From: Desulfovibrio sp. OH1186_COT-070
Lineage (GTDB): Bacteria > Desulfobacterota > Desulfovibrionia > Desulfovibrionales > Desulfovibrionaceae
DNA length: 47,266 nucleotides
Assembly (NCBI RefSeq): GCF_003860215.1
Contig: NZ_RQYH01000014.1
Span: forward strand, 1-47,266
Reading direction: 5' to 3'
The position numbers and the translations under genes were made by a program. Below, piece after piece: positions 36,267 to 43,519 of this stretch (positions within the stretch are counted from its first letter, which is position 1; each line of letters opens with the position of its first letter). The notes under the pieces are model-generated. The model was not told the origin of the DNA, ran no database searches, and saw only the letters and a program-made list of their open reading frames with translations.

Positions 36267-39200
36267 GTGCGTGTGATTGTTCGTTGCCTTGTGGCGCTTG
36301 CCGTTCTGGGCATCGCGCCCTGCGACCAGAGCCTTGCCGCCAGCCTTGAAGAAACCTTCAGGCAGGCGCAGGAGGCCTTCAAGGCCGGAAATCATGCCTC
36401 CGCGGGCCGCCTTTTCGAGCAGGCGGGCAACCAGATGCACGCGCAGGGCGACAGCGCCAGGGCAGCCCTGCTGTGGGGCAATGCGGCGGTGGCCATGCTC
36501 AAGGCCGAAGATTATGCGGCTGCGGCGGAAATCTATGAGCGCATCTTGGGCACAGGCAAGGCCCTTGCGCCTGATGTCGCGTTGCGCGCGTACAAGAATC
36601 TCGCGCTCTGCCGCGGCCATCTGGGGCAACGCGCATTGCAGGTCGCCGTTATCGAGCGCATGCTCAAAGCCCTGCCCAAACTGCCTCCGGAGGAGGCCGC
36701 CGACGCCTGGGCCCGTCTGGGCGATGCCTACCGCGCGCTGGAACTGTATACCCCTGCTGCGGCCAGCTATGCCAAGGCCGCCCGCCTGCTGCCTGCCAAG
36801 GCCGCCCCGGACACGCGCGCGAAAATCCTCACGGCCCTCGGCTTGTGTCAGGGCAATCTGGGGGACTTTGACAGCGCGGCCAAAAGCCTTGCGCAGGCGC
36901 GCACCCTTGCGGAAAAGGCAAACTCCCCTCTGACTCTGGCCGAAGCGGGCAGCAATCTGGGCATCCTGCTCTGGGAAAAGGGAGAATACCCTGAAGCCCG
37001 CGCGCATATCCAGGAAGCCCTGAATCTGGAAAAACAGGCGGGCCTGCGCCGCAGCGAGGGCATTGACAGCAACAATATGGGGCTGGTGCTCAAGAGCGTG
37101 GGCAAGCACAAGGAGGCCATGCGCCTGGTGGAAGACGCGCTGGTCATTGCCCGCGAGGTGGGCAATGCGCGCGATGAAGGCATTGCCCGCGTCAACCGCG
37201 CGCTCATCAACCGCATTGCCGGGCAGGTCAAGGAGGCGCGCGCCGACTACCGTGAAGCCGTGAAGCTCTTTGAGCAGAGCGGCTTTCAGGAGGGCATGGC
37301 CGGAGCCCTGCTGGGCATGGGCAAGATGGCCGAACTGGAAGACAAAAATTATACCCAGGCGCTGGAAAACTACGAAAAGGCTCTTGCCGTGTACGAGCGC
37401 CTCCATCTGGCGCGGGGTCATGCCGAAACCCTGTTGCAGATTGCCGGTTTGTACAAGCGCATGGTTGCCCCCTCCCGCGCCAGCCGCGATCTGGTTTTTG
37501 ACGATACGCCCGTGGTGCCCGACATCACTCCGGACGAAGCCCTGAAGAAGTCGCGCGCATACTATACCCAGGCCCTGAAAGAAGCCGAAAAGCTCCGCTC
37601 CCGCGAAATGATCTGGTCCGCGCTTCAGGGGCTGGGCTATGCGGATCTGCGCGAAGGCAGGCTGGAGTCGGCTCTGGACAGGTACGACAAGGCCATAGGC
37701 ATGGTGTCGGCCATGTATGCCGCGCTGGACAGCGTGGAAATGCTCGGCGAATACATGGCAGGCAAGGAAGATTTGTACGGCGAGGCGCAGGAAGTGTGCG
37801 CCGCCCTGTACCGCAAGACCGGCAATGCGCAATATCTTGACCGGCAACTGCGTCTGGCGGAAACCCTGCGCAATGAGGTGCAGAAGGCGGGCAGCGCGCT
37901 GGTGCGGCTGAACTTTGCCGACGGGCAGAAGCAGTCCCTCTACGACAGGCTCAACCAGTTGGGGCGCGAACAGGCCAAGGCGGTCAAATCCCTGCCTGTG
38001 GTCAGGCCGCTGCCCGCCAATGCCGACAAGGAGCAGAAAGCCGCGCACGAACTGGAGCAGACCGCAGCCAAGGAGTTGCAGGCCCGTGTGCAGAAGCTGG
38101 ATGCCGAATACGCGAAGCTCCTTGCCGAATGGAAGGAACAATATCCTTCCGACAGCGTGATTTTTGATTCCTCGGCCCGCGTGGACGTGCCCATGATCCA
38201 GAAAAACATCGGGCCGGACCACATTGTTCTGCAGTACATCACGCTGCCGGACAGGCTGCTCGTGATGGCCATTACCCAGAACAAGGTGACGTGCGTCACC
38301 GTGGATGTGAGCAGAAAAACCATCGAGCAGAGCGTCAGGGACGATTTTCTCCTCGGCTATATAGAAAACGGCTATGGCCGCAAGCAGTCGTTCAAGCCCG
38401 GCGAGGAGGAGGAAGACCTCCGCCAGGTCTGCAACACCCTGCACACGCTGTACGGCTGGCTGATCAGGCCGGTGGAAGAAGAGCTGGCGGGCAAAAAGCG
38501 CATCTATGTGGTCAGCGACGGCTTTCTGGCCCAGACGCCCTTTGCGGCCCTGGTGCGGGACGTGGCCGACGGCAAGCCCCGCTTCCTTGTGGAAGAATAC
38601 GACATTGCCTATCTGCGGCCTTCGTTCGTCAACGTGATTTCGCGTCCCGTCCGGCAGGGCAGCGTCAAGAAAATGCTGGCCGTGGGCAACCCCGGCAACA
38701 GCAATTTCCGTATGCCCAAGCTGCCCGGCACCATTACGGAAATCCGTCAGGCCAACAATGCCGTCAAGGTGCGGCAGGTGGAAAAAACCATCGCCTTTGA
38801 ACCCATCAAGGACAATGTGGAAGCCCTGCGCAAGGACTTTCCCGATCTTTCCCTGCCCACGCCCAGGCCCACAGAGCACTGGCTGCGCGGGCAGTTGCGC
38901 GACAACCGGTTTGAAATTGTCTACTTTGCCACACACGGCATGCCGTATTCCGATACCTATACGGCGCTGCGGGCCTTTGAAAAGGACCTCAGCCAGGGCA
39001 AGAGCCTGTCGCCCGTCAAACAAAAGATCAAACGCCTTTCCGAAAGCAATCTGCCGTCCCTTTCCCCTCTGAACGGCTTTTTGTACCTGAGCAGTGAGGA
39101 AGGGGACGATATTCTGGTCAACGACATTCCCCCGCACAGGGACGGCCTGCTGACCATGAAGGAAGTGCTGGAACTGCCCGATGCCAGTTTCGCCCACACC

Positions 39201-39614
39201 AGATACCTGATCCTCTCTGCCTGCAATACGGGCGTTACCATGGCTCCCAAGGCCCTCCGGGACGAAAGCACCGCTGCGGTCTTCAGCGCCAAGGAAGTGG
39301 AGCAGGGCATTGCCGAGGCGGGCTGGGTGCCGGGGGTTGATCAGGTCAGCTTTGTGGAAACCTTCATGCGCAAGGGCATTTCCAATATCTACGGCACGCT
39401 GTGGTTTGCCGACGACACCATCAGCGCCAAACTCATGTCTGATTTTGTGGACAACCTGGTGTCCCAGGGCGATAATCCCGATGCCGTGGCCGCCTTCAAT
39501 GCGGCGCAGCGCACGCTCGTCAGTGACGGCAAGGCCGGACGCCCTGTGGCTCAGGGGTATGATTTTCCCCACCATCCGTTTTTGTGGGCGGTGGGTGCCG
39601 TCTTCGGCAAGTAG
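36267..39614 (+). CDS. Exported TPR-CHAT peptidase carrying an RxxRDLVF motif
   Basis: A 1115-aa protein of the CHAT family (caspase/separase clan CD peptidases). A signal peptide (CLVALAVLGIAPCDQSLAAS) leads into at least six TPR-like helical pairs to about residue 400, for example NLGILLWEKGEYPEARAHIQ and NMGLVLKSVGKHKEAMRLVE. The linker holds RASRDLVFDD (residues 404-413), then another helical section with a coiled coil. The C-terminal CHAT domain has the His of IVYFATHGMP (His890) and the Cys of YLILSACNTG (Cys986), the expected catalytic dyad, plus GISNIYGTLWFADD. A GTG at 36267 with GGAGGG five bases upstream is preferred; ATGs at 36231 and 36246 are alternatives. The motif shared with its neighbours suggests self-processing or substrate recognition, which is inference. 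Confidence 0.92.
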   Translation: MRVIVRCLVALAVLGIAPCDQSLAASLEETFRQAQEAFKAGNHASAGRLFEQAGNQMHAQGDSARAALLWGNAAVAMLKAEDYAAAAEIYERILGTGKALAPDVALRAYKNLALCRGHLGQRALQVAVIERMLKALPKLPPEEAADAWARLGDAYRALELYTPAAASYAKAARLLPAKAAPDTRAKILTALGLCQGNLGDFDSAAKSLAQARTLAEKANSPLTLAEAGSNLGILLWEKGEYPEARAHIQEALNLEKQAGLRRSEGIDSNNMGLVLKSVGKHKEAMRLVEDALVIAREVGNARDEGIARVNRALINRIAGQVKEARADYREAVKLFEQSGFQEGMAGALLGMGKMAELEDKNYTQALENYEKALAVYERLHLARGHAETLLQIAGLYKRMVAPSRASRDLVFDDTPVVPDITPDEALKKSRAYYTQALKEAEKLRSREMIWSALQGLGYADLREGRLESALDRYDKAIGMVSAMYAALDSVEMLGEYMAGKEDLYGEAQEVCAALYRKTGNAQYLDRQLRLAETLRNEVQKAGSALVRLNFADGQKQSLYDRLNQLGREQAKAVKSLPVVRPLPANADKEQKAAHELEQTAAKELQARVQKLDAEYAKLLAEWKEQYPSDSVIFDSSARVDVPMIQKNIGPDHIVLQYITLPDRLLVMAITQNKVTCVTVDVSRKTIEQSVRDDFLLGYIENGYGRKQSFKPGEEEEDLRQVCNTLHTLYGWLIRPVEEELAGKKRIYVVSDGFLAQTPFAALVRDVADGKPRFLVEEYDIAYLRPSFVNVISRPVRQGSVKKMLAVGNPGNSNFRMPKLPGTITEIRQANNAVKVRQVEKTIAFEPIKDNVEALRKDFPDLSLPTPRPTEHWLRGQLRDNRFEIVYFATHGMPYSDTYTALRAFEKDLSQGKSLSPVKQKIKRLSESNLPSLSPLNGFLYLSSEEGDDILVNDIPPHRDGLLTMKEVLELPDASFAHTRYLILSACNTGVTMAPKALRDESTAAVFSAKEVEQGIAEAGWVPGVDQVSFVETFMRKGISNIYGTLWFADDTISAKLMSDFVDNLVSQGDNPDAVAAFNAAQRTLVSDGKAGRPVAQGYDFPHHPFLWAVGAVFGK
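37476..37505 (+). repeat. RxxRDLVF motif copy 3, in the CHAT protein linker
   Basis: Encodes RASRDLVFDD between the two helical parts of the CHAT peptidase. Cleavage here would separate the N-terminal TPR part (about residues 25-407) from the part with the CHAT domain. Confidence 0.8.
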
Positions 39615-39653
39615 CGCGTGGTGCGCTCACACACAACACTAGGGAGGAAAAGA

Positions 39654-40502
39654 ATGGTCACATGCCGCAAACTTCGCAAAAATCTGCTGCTGGCTCTTCT
39701 GGTTCTGCTTCTGGCGGGTCTTGTGTATGCCGGGGCCGAACTGATGGGCCAGGCCAACAAGAATGCTGCTGACGCCGGTTCCGCAGGTATGGACATGGAA
39801 ATGGCTTCTCTTGACACCATCAAGCAGAGCCAGACCAACAAGGTGAACTGGTCCGAAGAACGCGCGCTCAAGAAAAAAATCGACCAGGCCGACAGCATGT
39901 ACCGCACGCAAGCCGGCAAGGCCAAGTCCGATATCGCCGCCTCCGGCAGGGTCAGCGAGAGCACGCGCTCTGCGGGCCTTGCGGCTGCGGAAAGATTCCG
40001 GCAGGCCAGCAACGCCTATGCGGACTTCTGGGAAAGAAACAACGGCAAAAGCCGCGCCCGGCTGGCGCGTGAGGCGGGGCTCTCCCGCATGAAGAACGCC
40101 GACATGGTGTTCAACGATGTGGATTCGGCCAAAATCAGCGCCTACAACGAGCAACAGGATGCCCTGGCCAAGGCGCGCAAGGAATACCTGAAAGACGCCA
40201 AAACAGACGTGTCCGACGCTGACCGGGCGGAAATCAGGCGCAGCCTCATGCCGCGCCTGAACAGGCTGAACGGCGAGATCACGAGCCTTGTTTCGTCCAT
40301 CACCAACCTGCTGTCCCAGGTCAAGGGACAGGCCGGAGGCATGGGCATGGGTTCCCTTGGCGGCTGCGCCAGGCAGGCGGTCATGACCGGGCCTGTGGAC
40401 GGCCCTGCCGCCCTGCTTTCGCCCCTCATGGGCCTGCTCAACATGGCCAAGGGGCTGGGCAGCAACGTCAGCTCCCTGATGGGCGACATCAACTCTCTGT
40501 AA
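39654..40502 (+). CDS. Exported or anchored helical protein with a degenerate DxVF motif
   Basis: A 282-aa protein with an N-terminal hydrophobic signal or anchor (LLLALLVLLLAGLVYAGAEL), then a long, charged, mostly helical region rich in Ala, Lys, Arg and Glu. Coiled-coil-like stretches include EERALKKKIDQADSMYR and NEQQDALAKARKEYLKDA. The C-terminal 60 residues are different: Gly/Met/Ser-rich and hydrophobic (GQAGGMGMGSLGG, LLSPLMGLLNMAKGLGS), possibly membrane-active. KNADMVFNDVD (residues 147-157) resembles the cluster's RDLVF motif but lacks the Arg before Asp. GGAGG precedes the ATG at 39654. I recognise no family. It lies 39 bases after the CHAT gene, so co-expression is likely. Confidence 0.85.
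   Translation: MVTCRKLRKNLLLALLVLLLAGLVYAGAELMGQANKNAADAGSAGMDMEMASLDTIKQSQTNKVNWSEERALKKKIDQADSMYRTQAGKAKSDIAASGRVSESTRSAGLAAAERFRQASNAYADFWERNNGKSRARLAREAGLSRMKNADMVFNDVDSAKISAYNEQQDALAKARKEYLKDAKTDVSDADRAEIRRSLMPRLNRLNGEITSLVSSITNLLSQVKGQAGGMGMGSLGGCARQAVMTGPVDGPAALLSPLMGLLNMAKGLGSNVSSLMGDINSL
40089..40118 (+). repeat. Degenerate RDLVF-like motif in the helical protein
   Basis: Encodes MKNADMVFND, aligned with R-x-x-R-D-L-V-F-[D/E]-[D/E] but with Ala replacing the Arg before Asp and Met replacing Leu. It may be a non-cleavable relative of the motif or a chance match. Confidence 0.4.
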
Positions 40503-40520
40503 CAAAAAAATCCGTCCTTT

Positions 40521-40545
40521 CGGCTGCCCGCCCTGCGGGCGGCCG
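40521..40545. other. 11-bp hairpin inside the CHAT-DUF4384 cluster
   Basis: CGGC-T-GCCCGC pairs with GCGGGC-G-GCCG around a 3-base loop, with one G-T pair. A smaller GGCGGC/ACCGCC stem follows. No T tract follows on either strand, so it more likely shapes message stability between the third and fourth genes than ends transcription. Confidence 0.5.
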
Positions 40546-40591
40546 AAAAAGGCGGCAAAACCGCCCCCCACAACGGGCACTGTGACAGAAC

Positions 40592-41359
40592 ATGGCAATA
40601 TCCGGTACGCTGCGGCACTGCCTGCTGTGCGTTCTGCTGGTTGGCTCTCTGTCGGCGGCACAGGCACAGACGCTGGAAGAACTCTGGAACAGATATGCGC
40701 CGGGCGCAACGCATGTTCCGGATGTCGCCAACGCCGCCGCGCGGCAGGAATCCGCCTTTCCCGGCAGGATTCTGGGTGAGCCGCAGGGCGAAGGCGAAAG
40801 CGCCTTCCAGCACGCCTGGAAGTACCGCTCCGTAACGTATGAACTGCATTATGCGGATCCGGAGCGTCTGGCACGGTCCATTTATGGGCTGGCGCTCCAC
40901 GCAAGGGATGTCAGCCCCGAACTGCCCAGGGAAAAATTTTTTGGCGGAGTACGCGGCTTCCACTATGCCACATGGCAGATATGCCGCTGGCTCAACGATA
41001 CCCGGCGGGAAGGAAAAAACCTTTCCCCCGAGGAAGCGGAACTGGCAGACATGCTGGCGCAGGACGGCGTGATCCGCCGGGAAAACGGCTGTGAACCCGG
41101 AACGTCCGTACGGCATGTGCTGGGGGCAGCGCCGGGGAAAAAGCGTTCTTTCGCGCGCAGCCTGCGTCACGAGCGCCTGCATGTGTACTGGGATGAAGAC
41201 ATCGGGTTTCAGGCGCGCAGCCGGGCACGATGGATAGCCCTGCCGGATTCGGAGAAGGAGGCCGAGCGGCGGAAACTGAAAAACTATTCCCAGGATAACG
41301 AATGGCAACTTATTGAGGAATGGGCTGTTTCCGCTGCGGAAGCGCAGGCCGTTCCCTAG
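40592..41359 (+). CDS. Exported protein with an HExxH motif
   Basis: A 255-aa exported protein, fourth in the cluster. The signal peptide is about residues 1-25 (CLLCVLLVGSLSAAQA). The mature part contains AFQHAWKYRSVTYELHYADP, GGVRGFHYATWQICRWLND and the segment RHERLHVYWDED, in which His193-Glu194-x-x-His197 fits the zincin HExxH signature; Asp200, Glu201 or Asp202 or a later acid could be a third metal ligand. The tail is charged and helical. I do not recognise the family, so metallopeptidase activity is a hypothesis. No RDLVF motif is present. The ribosome-binding site is poor, hinting at coupling or low expression, but the signal peptide supports the ATG at 40592. Confidence 0.82.
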   Translation: MAISGTLRHCLLCVLLVGSLSAAQAQTLEELWNRYAPGATHVPDVANAAARQESAFPGRILGEPQGEGESAFQHAWKYRSVTYELHYADPERLARSIYGLALHARDVSPELPREKFFGGVRGFHYATWQICRWLNDTRREGKNLSPEEAELADMLAQDGVIRRENGCEPGTSVRHVLGAAPGKKRSFARSLRHERLHVYWDEDIGFQARSRARWIALPDSEKEAERRKLKNYSQDNEWQLIEEWAVSAAEAQAVP

Positions 41360-41375
41360 AAAACAGGAGAAGACC

Positions 41376-42506
41376 ATGAAAAAAATTCTGTTCAGCCTGG
41401 CCGCCCTGCTGATGACGGCCGCCTTCGTGTCCCAGGCCCAAGCCGCCGGACGCCTGAATTTCATGCTCATCAACGTGACAGGGGAAGATATCGTCGACGC
41501 GCGCATCTGCCCCACCTACTATCCGCAGTATCTCAGCGAGAACCTGCTCAAAACCAAACTGGAGCCCAATACCCGGCTCTACATCGGCCCCAACTATTAC
41601 GGCGACCAGCGGTACTGGAATATCCGCCTCACCTGGGCCAACGGCTACCAGCACACCTTTACCCACAGCCGCCTCACCAGGTACAATACCTACCTGACCT
41701 ACGCCACGCCCTACGGCGTGCGCCTGCGCCAGAGCTATGAGCCTGCCCATGCCCGCTATGACTACAATGCGCCGGGCATGAGCATGTACGGCGGCATTCC
41801 GGGCAATGCCAATGCGGCCATTGCCGTGGGCCTGCCCGAAAAGGTGAACGTGGCCATGGCCGATGCCTCCGGCGCCAACAGGAAAATCGGCCAGAGCACG
41901 CGCAGAAGCCGCGACCTTGTGTTCGAGGACGACGAAGTGGGCGCGCCCACTGTGGAAGGCATGGGCGGCATGGAAAACGGAGAAACCATTGCCCTGAAAA
42001 CCACGGTGGAAATGACCCGTGACGGCAAGACCACCACAGTGCTGCCCACAGAAGAATTCAAGTCCGGCGACAAGGTGCGCCTCATTTTCTCCGCCAACCG
42101 CGACGGGCATGTGTACTGGCTCAGCCAGGGCACGTCCGGCCAGTATCAGGTGCTCTTCCCCACAGACAAGGCGGGCATGGACAATACCATCGTCAAGAAC
42201 AGGGAATACACTGTGCCTGCCAAGGGCGCCTGGCGCTTTGACGACAAGGCGGGCACCGAAACCCTGGTCTGCGTGCTGTCGCCCAAGCCCGTTGCCGCTC
42301 TGGATCAGGCCGTGCGCCTGATCGGCGAAAACAAGAAGGCCGAAGCCGCGGCCATCGTGGAAGAGCTCATGACCAGCCACGAAAAGAAGCGGACCACGCG
42401 GGATCTGGTGTTTGAAGAAGAAGACGAGAACGACGTGAACACCAAGACGCAAAAGGCTGACGGCGACGAGCCTTTTGTGGCCACATACGACCTGATCCAC
42501 AGATAG
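41376..42506 (+). CDS. Exported DUF4384 protein with two RxxRDLVF motifs (long paralogue)
   Basis: A 376-aa exported protein, last of the cluster. A signal peptide (residues 1-23, ending SQAQA) is followed by a unique domain of about 140 residues rich in Tyr and Asn (LNFMLINVTGEDIVDARICP, YIGPNYYGDQRYWNIRLTW). RRSRDLVFEDD (176-186) then marks the border to a DUF4384 domain (EEFKSGDKVRLIFSANRDGH, VYWLSQGTSGQYQVLFPTDK, AGMDNTIVKNREYTVP). After a helical stretch comes RTTRDLVFEEE (339-349) and the ending EPFVATYDLIHR. From the first motif onward it aligns with the whole mature short paralogue at 35591. ACAGGAGA precedes the ATG. Cutting after each motif Arg would release the N-terminal domain and the DUF4384 core; that is inference. 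Confidence 0.88.
   Translation: MKKILFSLAALLMTAAFVSQAQAAGRLNFMLINVTGEDIVDARICPTYYPQYLSENLLKTKLEPNTRLYIGPNYYGDQRYWNIRLTWANGYQHTFTHSRLTRYNTYLTYATPYGVRLRQSYEPAHARYDYNAPGMSMYGGIPGNANAAIAVGLPEKVNVAMADASGANRKIGQSTRRSRDLVFEDDEVGAPTVEGMGGMENGETIALKTTVEMTRDGKTTTVLPTEEFKSGDKVRLIFSANRDGHVYWLSQGTSGQYQVLFPTDKAGMDNTIVKNREYTVPAKGAWRFDDKAGTETLVCVLSPKPVAALDQAVRLIGENKKAEAAAIVEELMTSHEKKRTTRDLVFEEEDENDVNTKTQKADGDEPFVATYDLIHR
41901..41933 (+). repeat. RxxRDLVF motif copy 4
   Basis: Encodes RRSRDLVFEDD at the boundary between the unique N-terminal domain and the DUF4384 domain of the long paralogue. Confidence 0.8.
42390..42422 (+). repeat. RxxRDLVF motif copy 5
   Basis: Encodes RTTRDLVFEEE near the C-terminus of the long DUF4384 protein, in the same relative place as copy 2 in the short paralogue. 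Confidence 0.8.
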
Positions 42507-42541
42507 GATCACTAGGATCACAGCTTCACGGCGACGCAAAC

Positions 42542-42572
42542 AAGGGGGAGCGGCCAGGCCGCTCCCCCTTTT
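42542..42572. terminator. Strong intrinsic terminator after the CHAT-DUF4384 cluster
   Basis: AAGGGGGAGCGGC (42542-42554) and GCCGCTCCCCCTT (42558-42570) form a 13-bp stem with a 3-base loop, running into TTTT. On the - strand it is followed by TTGTTTG, so it may also end the leftward lipoprotein gene. Confidence 0.88.
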
Positions 42573-42618
42573 GTCGTGACACATGCCGCGCCCTGTCAAA
42601 GAGCGCCTCTCTCCCTTT

Positions 42619-43332
42619 CTACAAAGGGCGCTCCGCCGGGCCGGACGCGGGAAGTTTTTTCGCGCCCGGCGGCTCGGTGACCGGTTGCAGGCCGGGGGTC
42701 AGGTCGTGCACCTCTGTGGGCGGCGCCAGAGGATCGGCCGCCGTGCGCTGGATATTTTTGCTGTCGCGCACGTACAGCGTGCAGGCCAGGCCAAAGCATT
42801 CGTTGACGGCTGCAACGGTTCCCCGGAGTTTTTCCACCGCGCTGCGTGGCGGCGGCACCAGCAGATAGTAGGTGCGGCTGCGCCCGCCGCGCTTGGGCTC
42901 CACGGTGCAGGCCACGATCCATTCGTCCTGGCCGTCGCCGTTCCAATCGGCAATGGCCGTCATGTGCAGGGTGATTTTTTGGGTGGCGTGGTCTATGCTG
43001 AAGCCGTTGGGCCAGTGCTTCACCCGACTGTCCGGCAACACGGTAGCGGCAAAATTTTCCCCAAGATACACGTCGTGGGCGGCATCGGACTGGAGCATGA
43101 AATCGGGCGACAGGCGCTGAAACAGGATTTTTCCGTACCCTTCCTGCGGGGCAAGGGAAAAAGCCGCAAAATAGTTGCCCCGGCTGTCCAGCAGTTTGCG
43201 GGCCTGAAGCTCCCTGGTCATCTGGCTGGCCATGCGTGAAAAGGCTTCTTTTTCCACCACATGGACGGGACGGGAGCAGGCCGCCAGCAGGGTTGTCAGG
43301 CAGAGCAGGACACAGATGCGCACGAAAGTCAT
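42619..43332 (-). CDS. Lipoprotein with an FG-GAP/EF-hand-like repeat
   Basis: A 237-aa predicted lipoprotein. The signal peptide ends in the lipobox LLAAC (lipidated Cys19), followed by SRPV; Ser at +2 favours outer-membrane sorting by the enteric rule, which may not hold here. TAIADWNGDGQDEWIVACTV near residue 125 is an FG-GAP/VCBS-like element with the Ca-binding DxNxDGxxE pattern. The rest is beta-rich, with a Pro-rich, disordered-looking tail from about residue 205. GGAGA precedes the ATG at 43332. It diverges from the HlyD-like gene. No function can be assigned beyond a surface or periplasmic calcium-binding role. Confidence 0.83.
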   Translation of the reverse strand: MTFVRICVLLCLTTLLAACSRPVHVVEKEAFSRMASQMTRELQARKLLDSRGNYFAAFSLAPQEGYGKILFQRLSPDFMLQSDAAHDVYLGENFAATVLPDSRVKHWPNGFSIDHATQKITLHMTAIADWNGDGQDEWIVACTVEPKRGGRSRTYYLLVPPPRSAVEKLRGTVAAVNECFGLACTLYVRDSKNIQRTAADPLAPPTEVHDLTPGLQPVTEPPGAKKLPASGPAERPL

Positions 43333-43422
43333 GGTGTTCTCCAAAGCAGGTTTGGGACGGAAAATCCGCCGCACTGCTCTTGTATGCGCCTGCTCCCGGC
43401 TTGTAAAGACTGCACGGCCTTG

Positions 43423-43438
43423 TGGCACGGTATCTGCA
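43423..43438 (+). promoter_or_regulatory. Sigma-54 (-24/-12) promoter for the HlyD-like gene
   Basis: TGGCAC-GGTAT-CTGCA has the correct GG-N10-GC spacing and one mismatch to the TGGCAC-N5-TTGCW core (C for T). The predicted start point is near 43449, about 70 bases before the GTG. An inverted repeat, CTGCAT-ttgcggt-ATGCAG (43434-43452), overlaps the -12 and start point, a possible repressor site. Confidence 0.65.
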
Positions 43439-43519
43439 TTTGCGGTATGCAGTACGGCATTTCCGGTTTTTGGGCGGCGCGCCCGCGCCTGCCTGTAACA
43501 TGCAACCAGGCGGTTTTTC

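Noticed and set aside
35964..39575. A 1203-aa open frame on the - strand opposite the CHAT gene
   Set aside because: It is the antisense shadow of a GC-rich gene. The translation has no domain or motif, while the + strand shows clear TPR and CHAT features over the same span.
35660..42422. The five RDLVF-coding stretches as a DNA-level repeat such as a recombination site
   Set aside because: The nucleotide sequences differ at many third positions and always lie in frame, so the conservation is at protein level.
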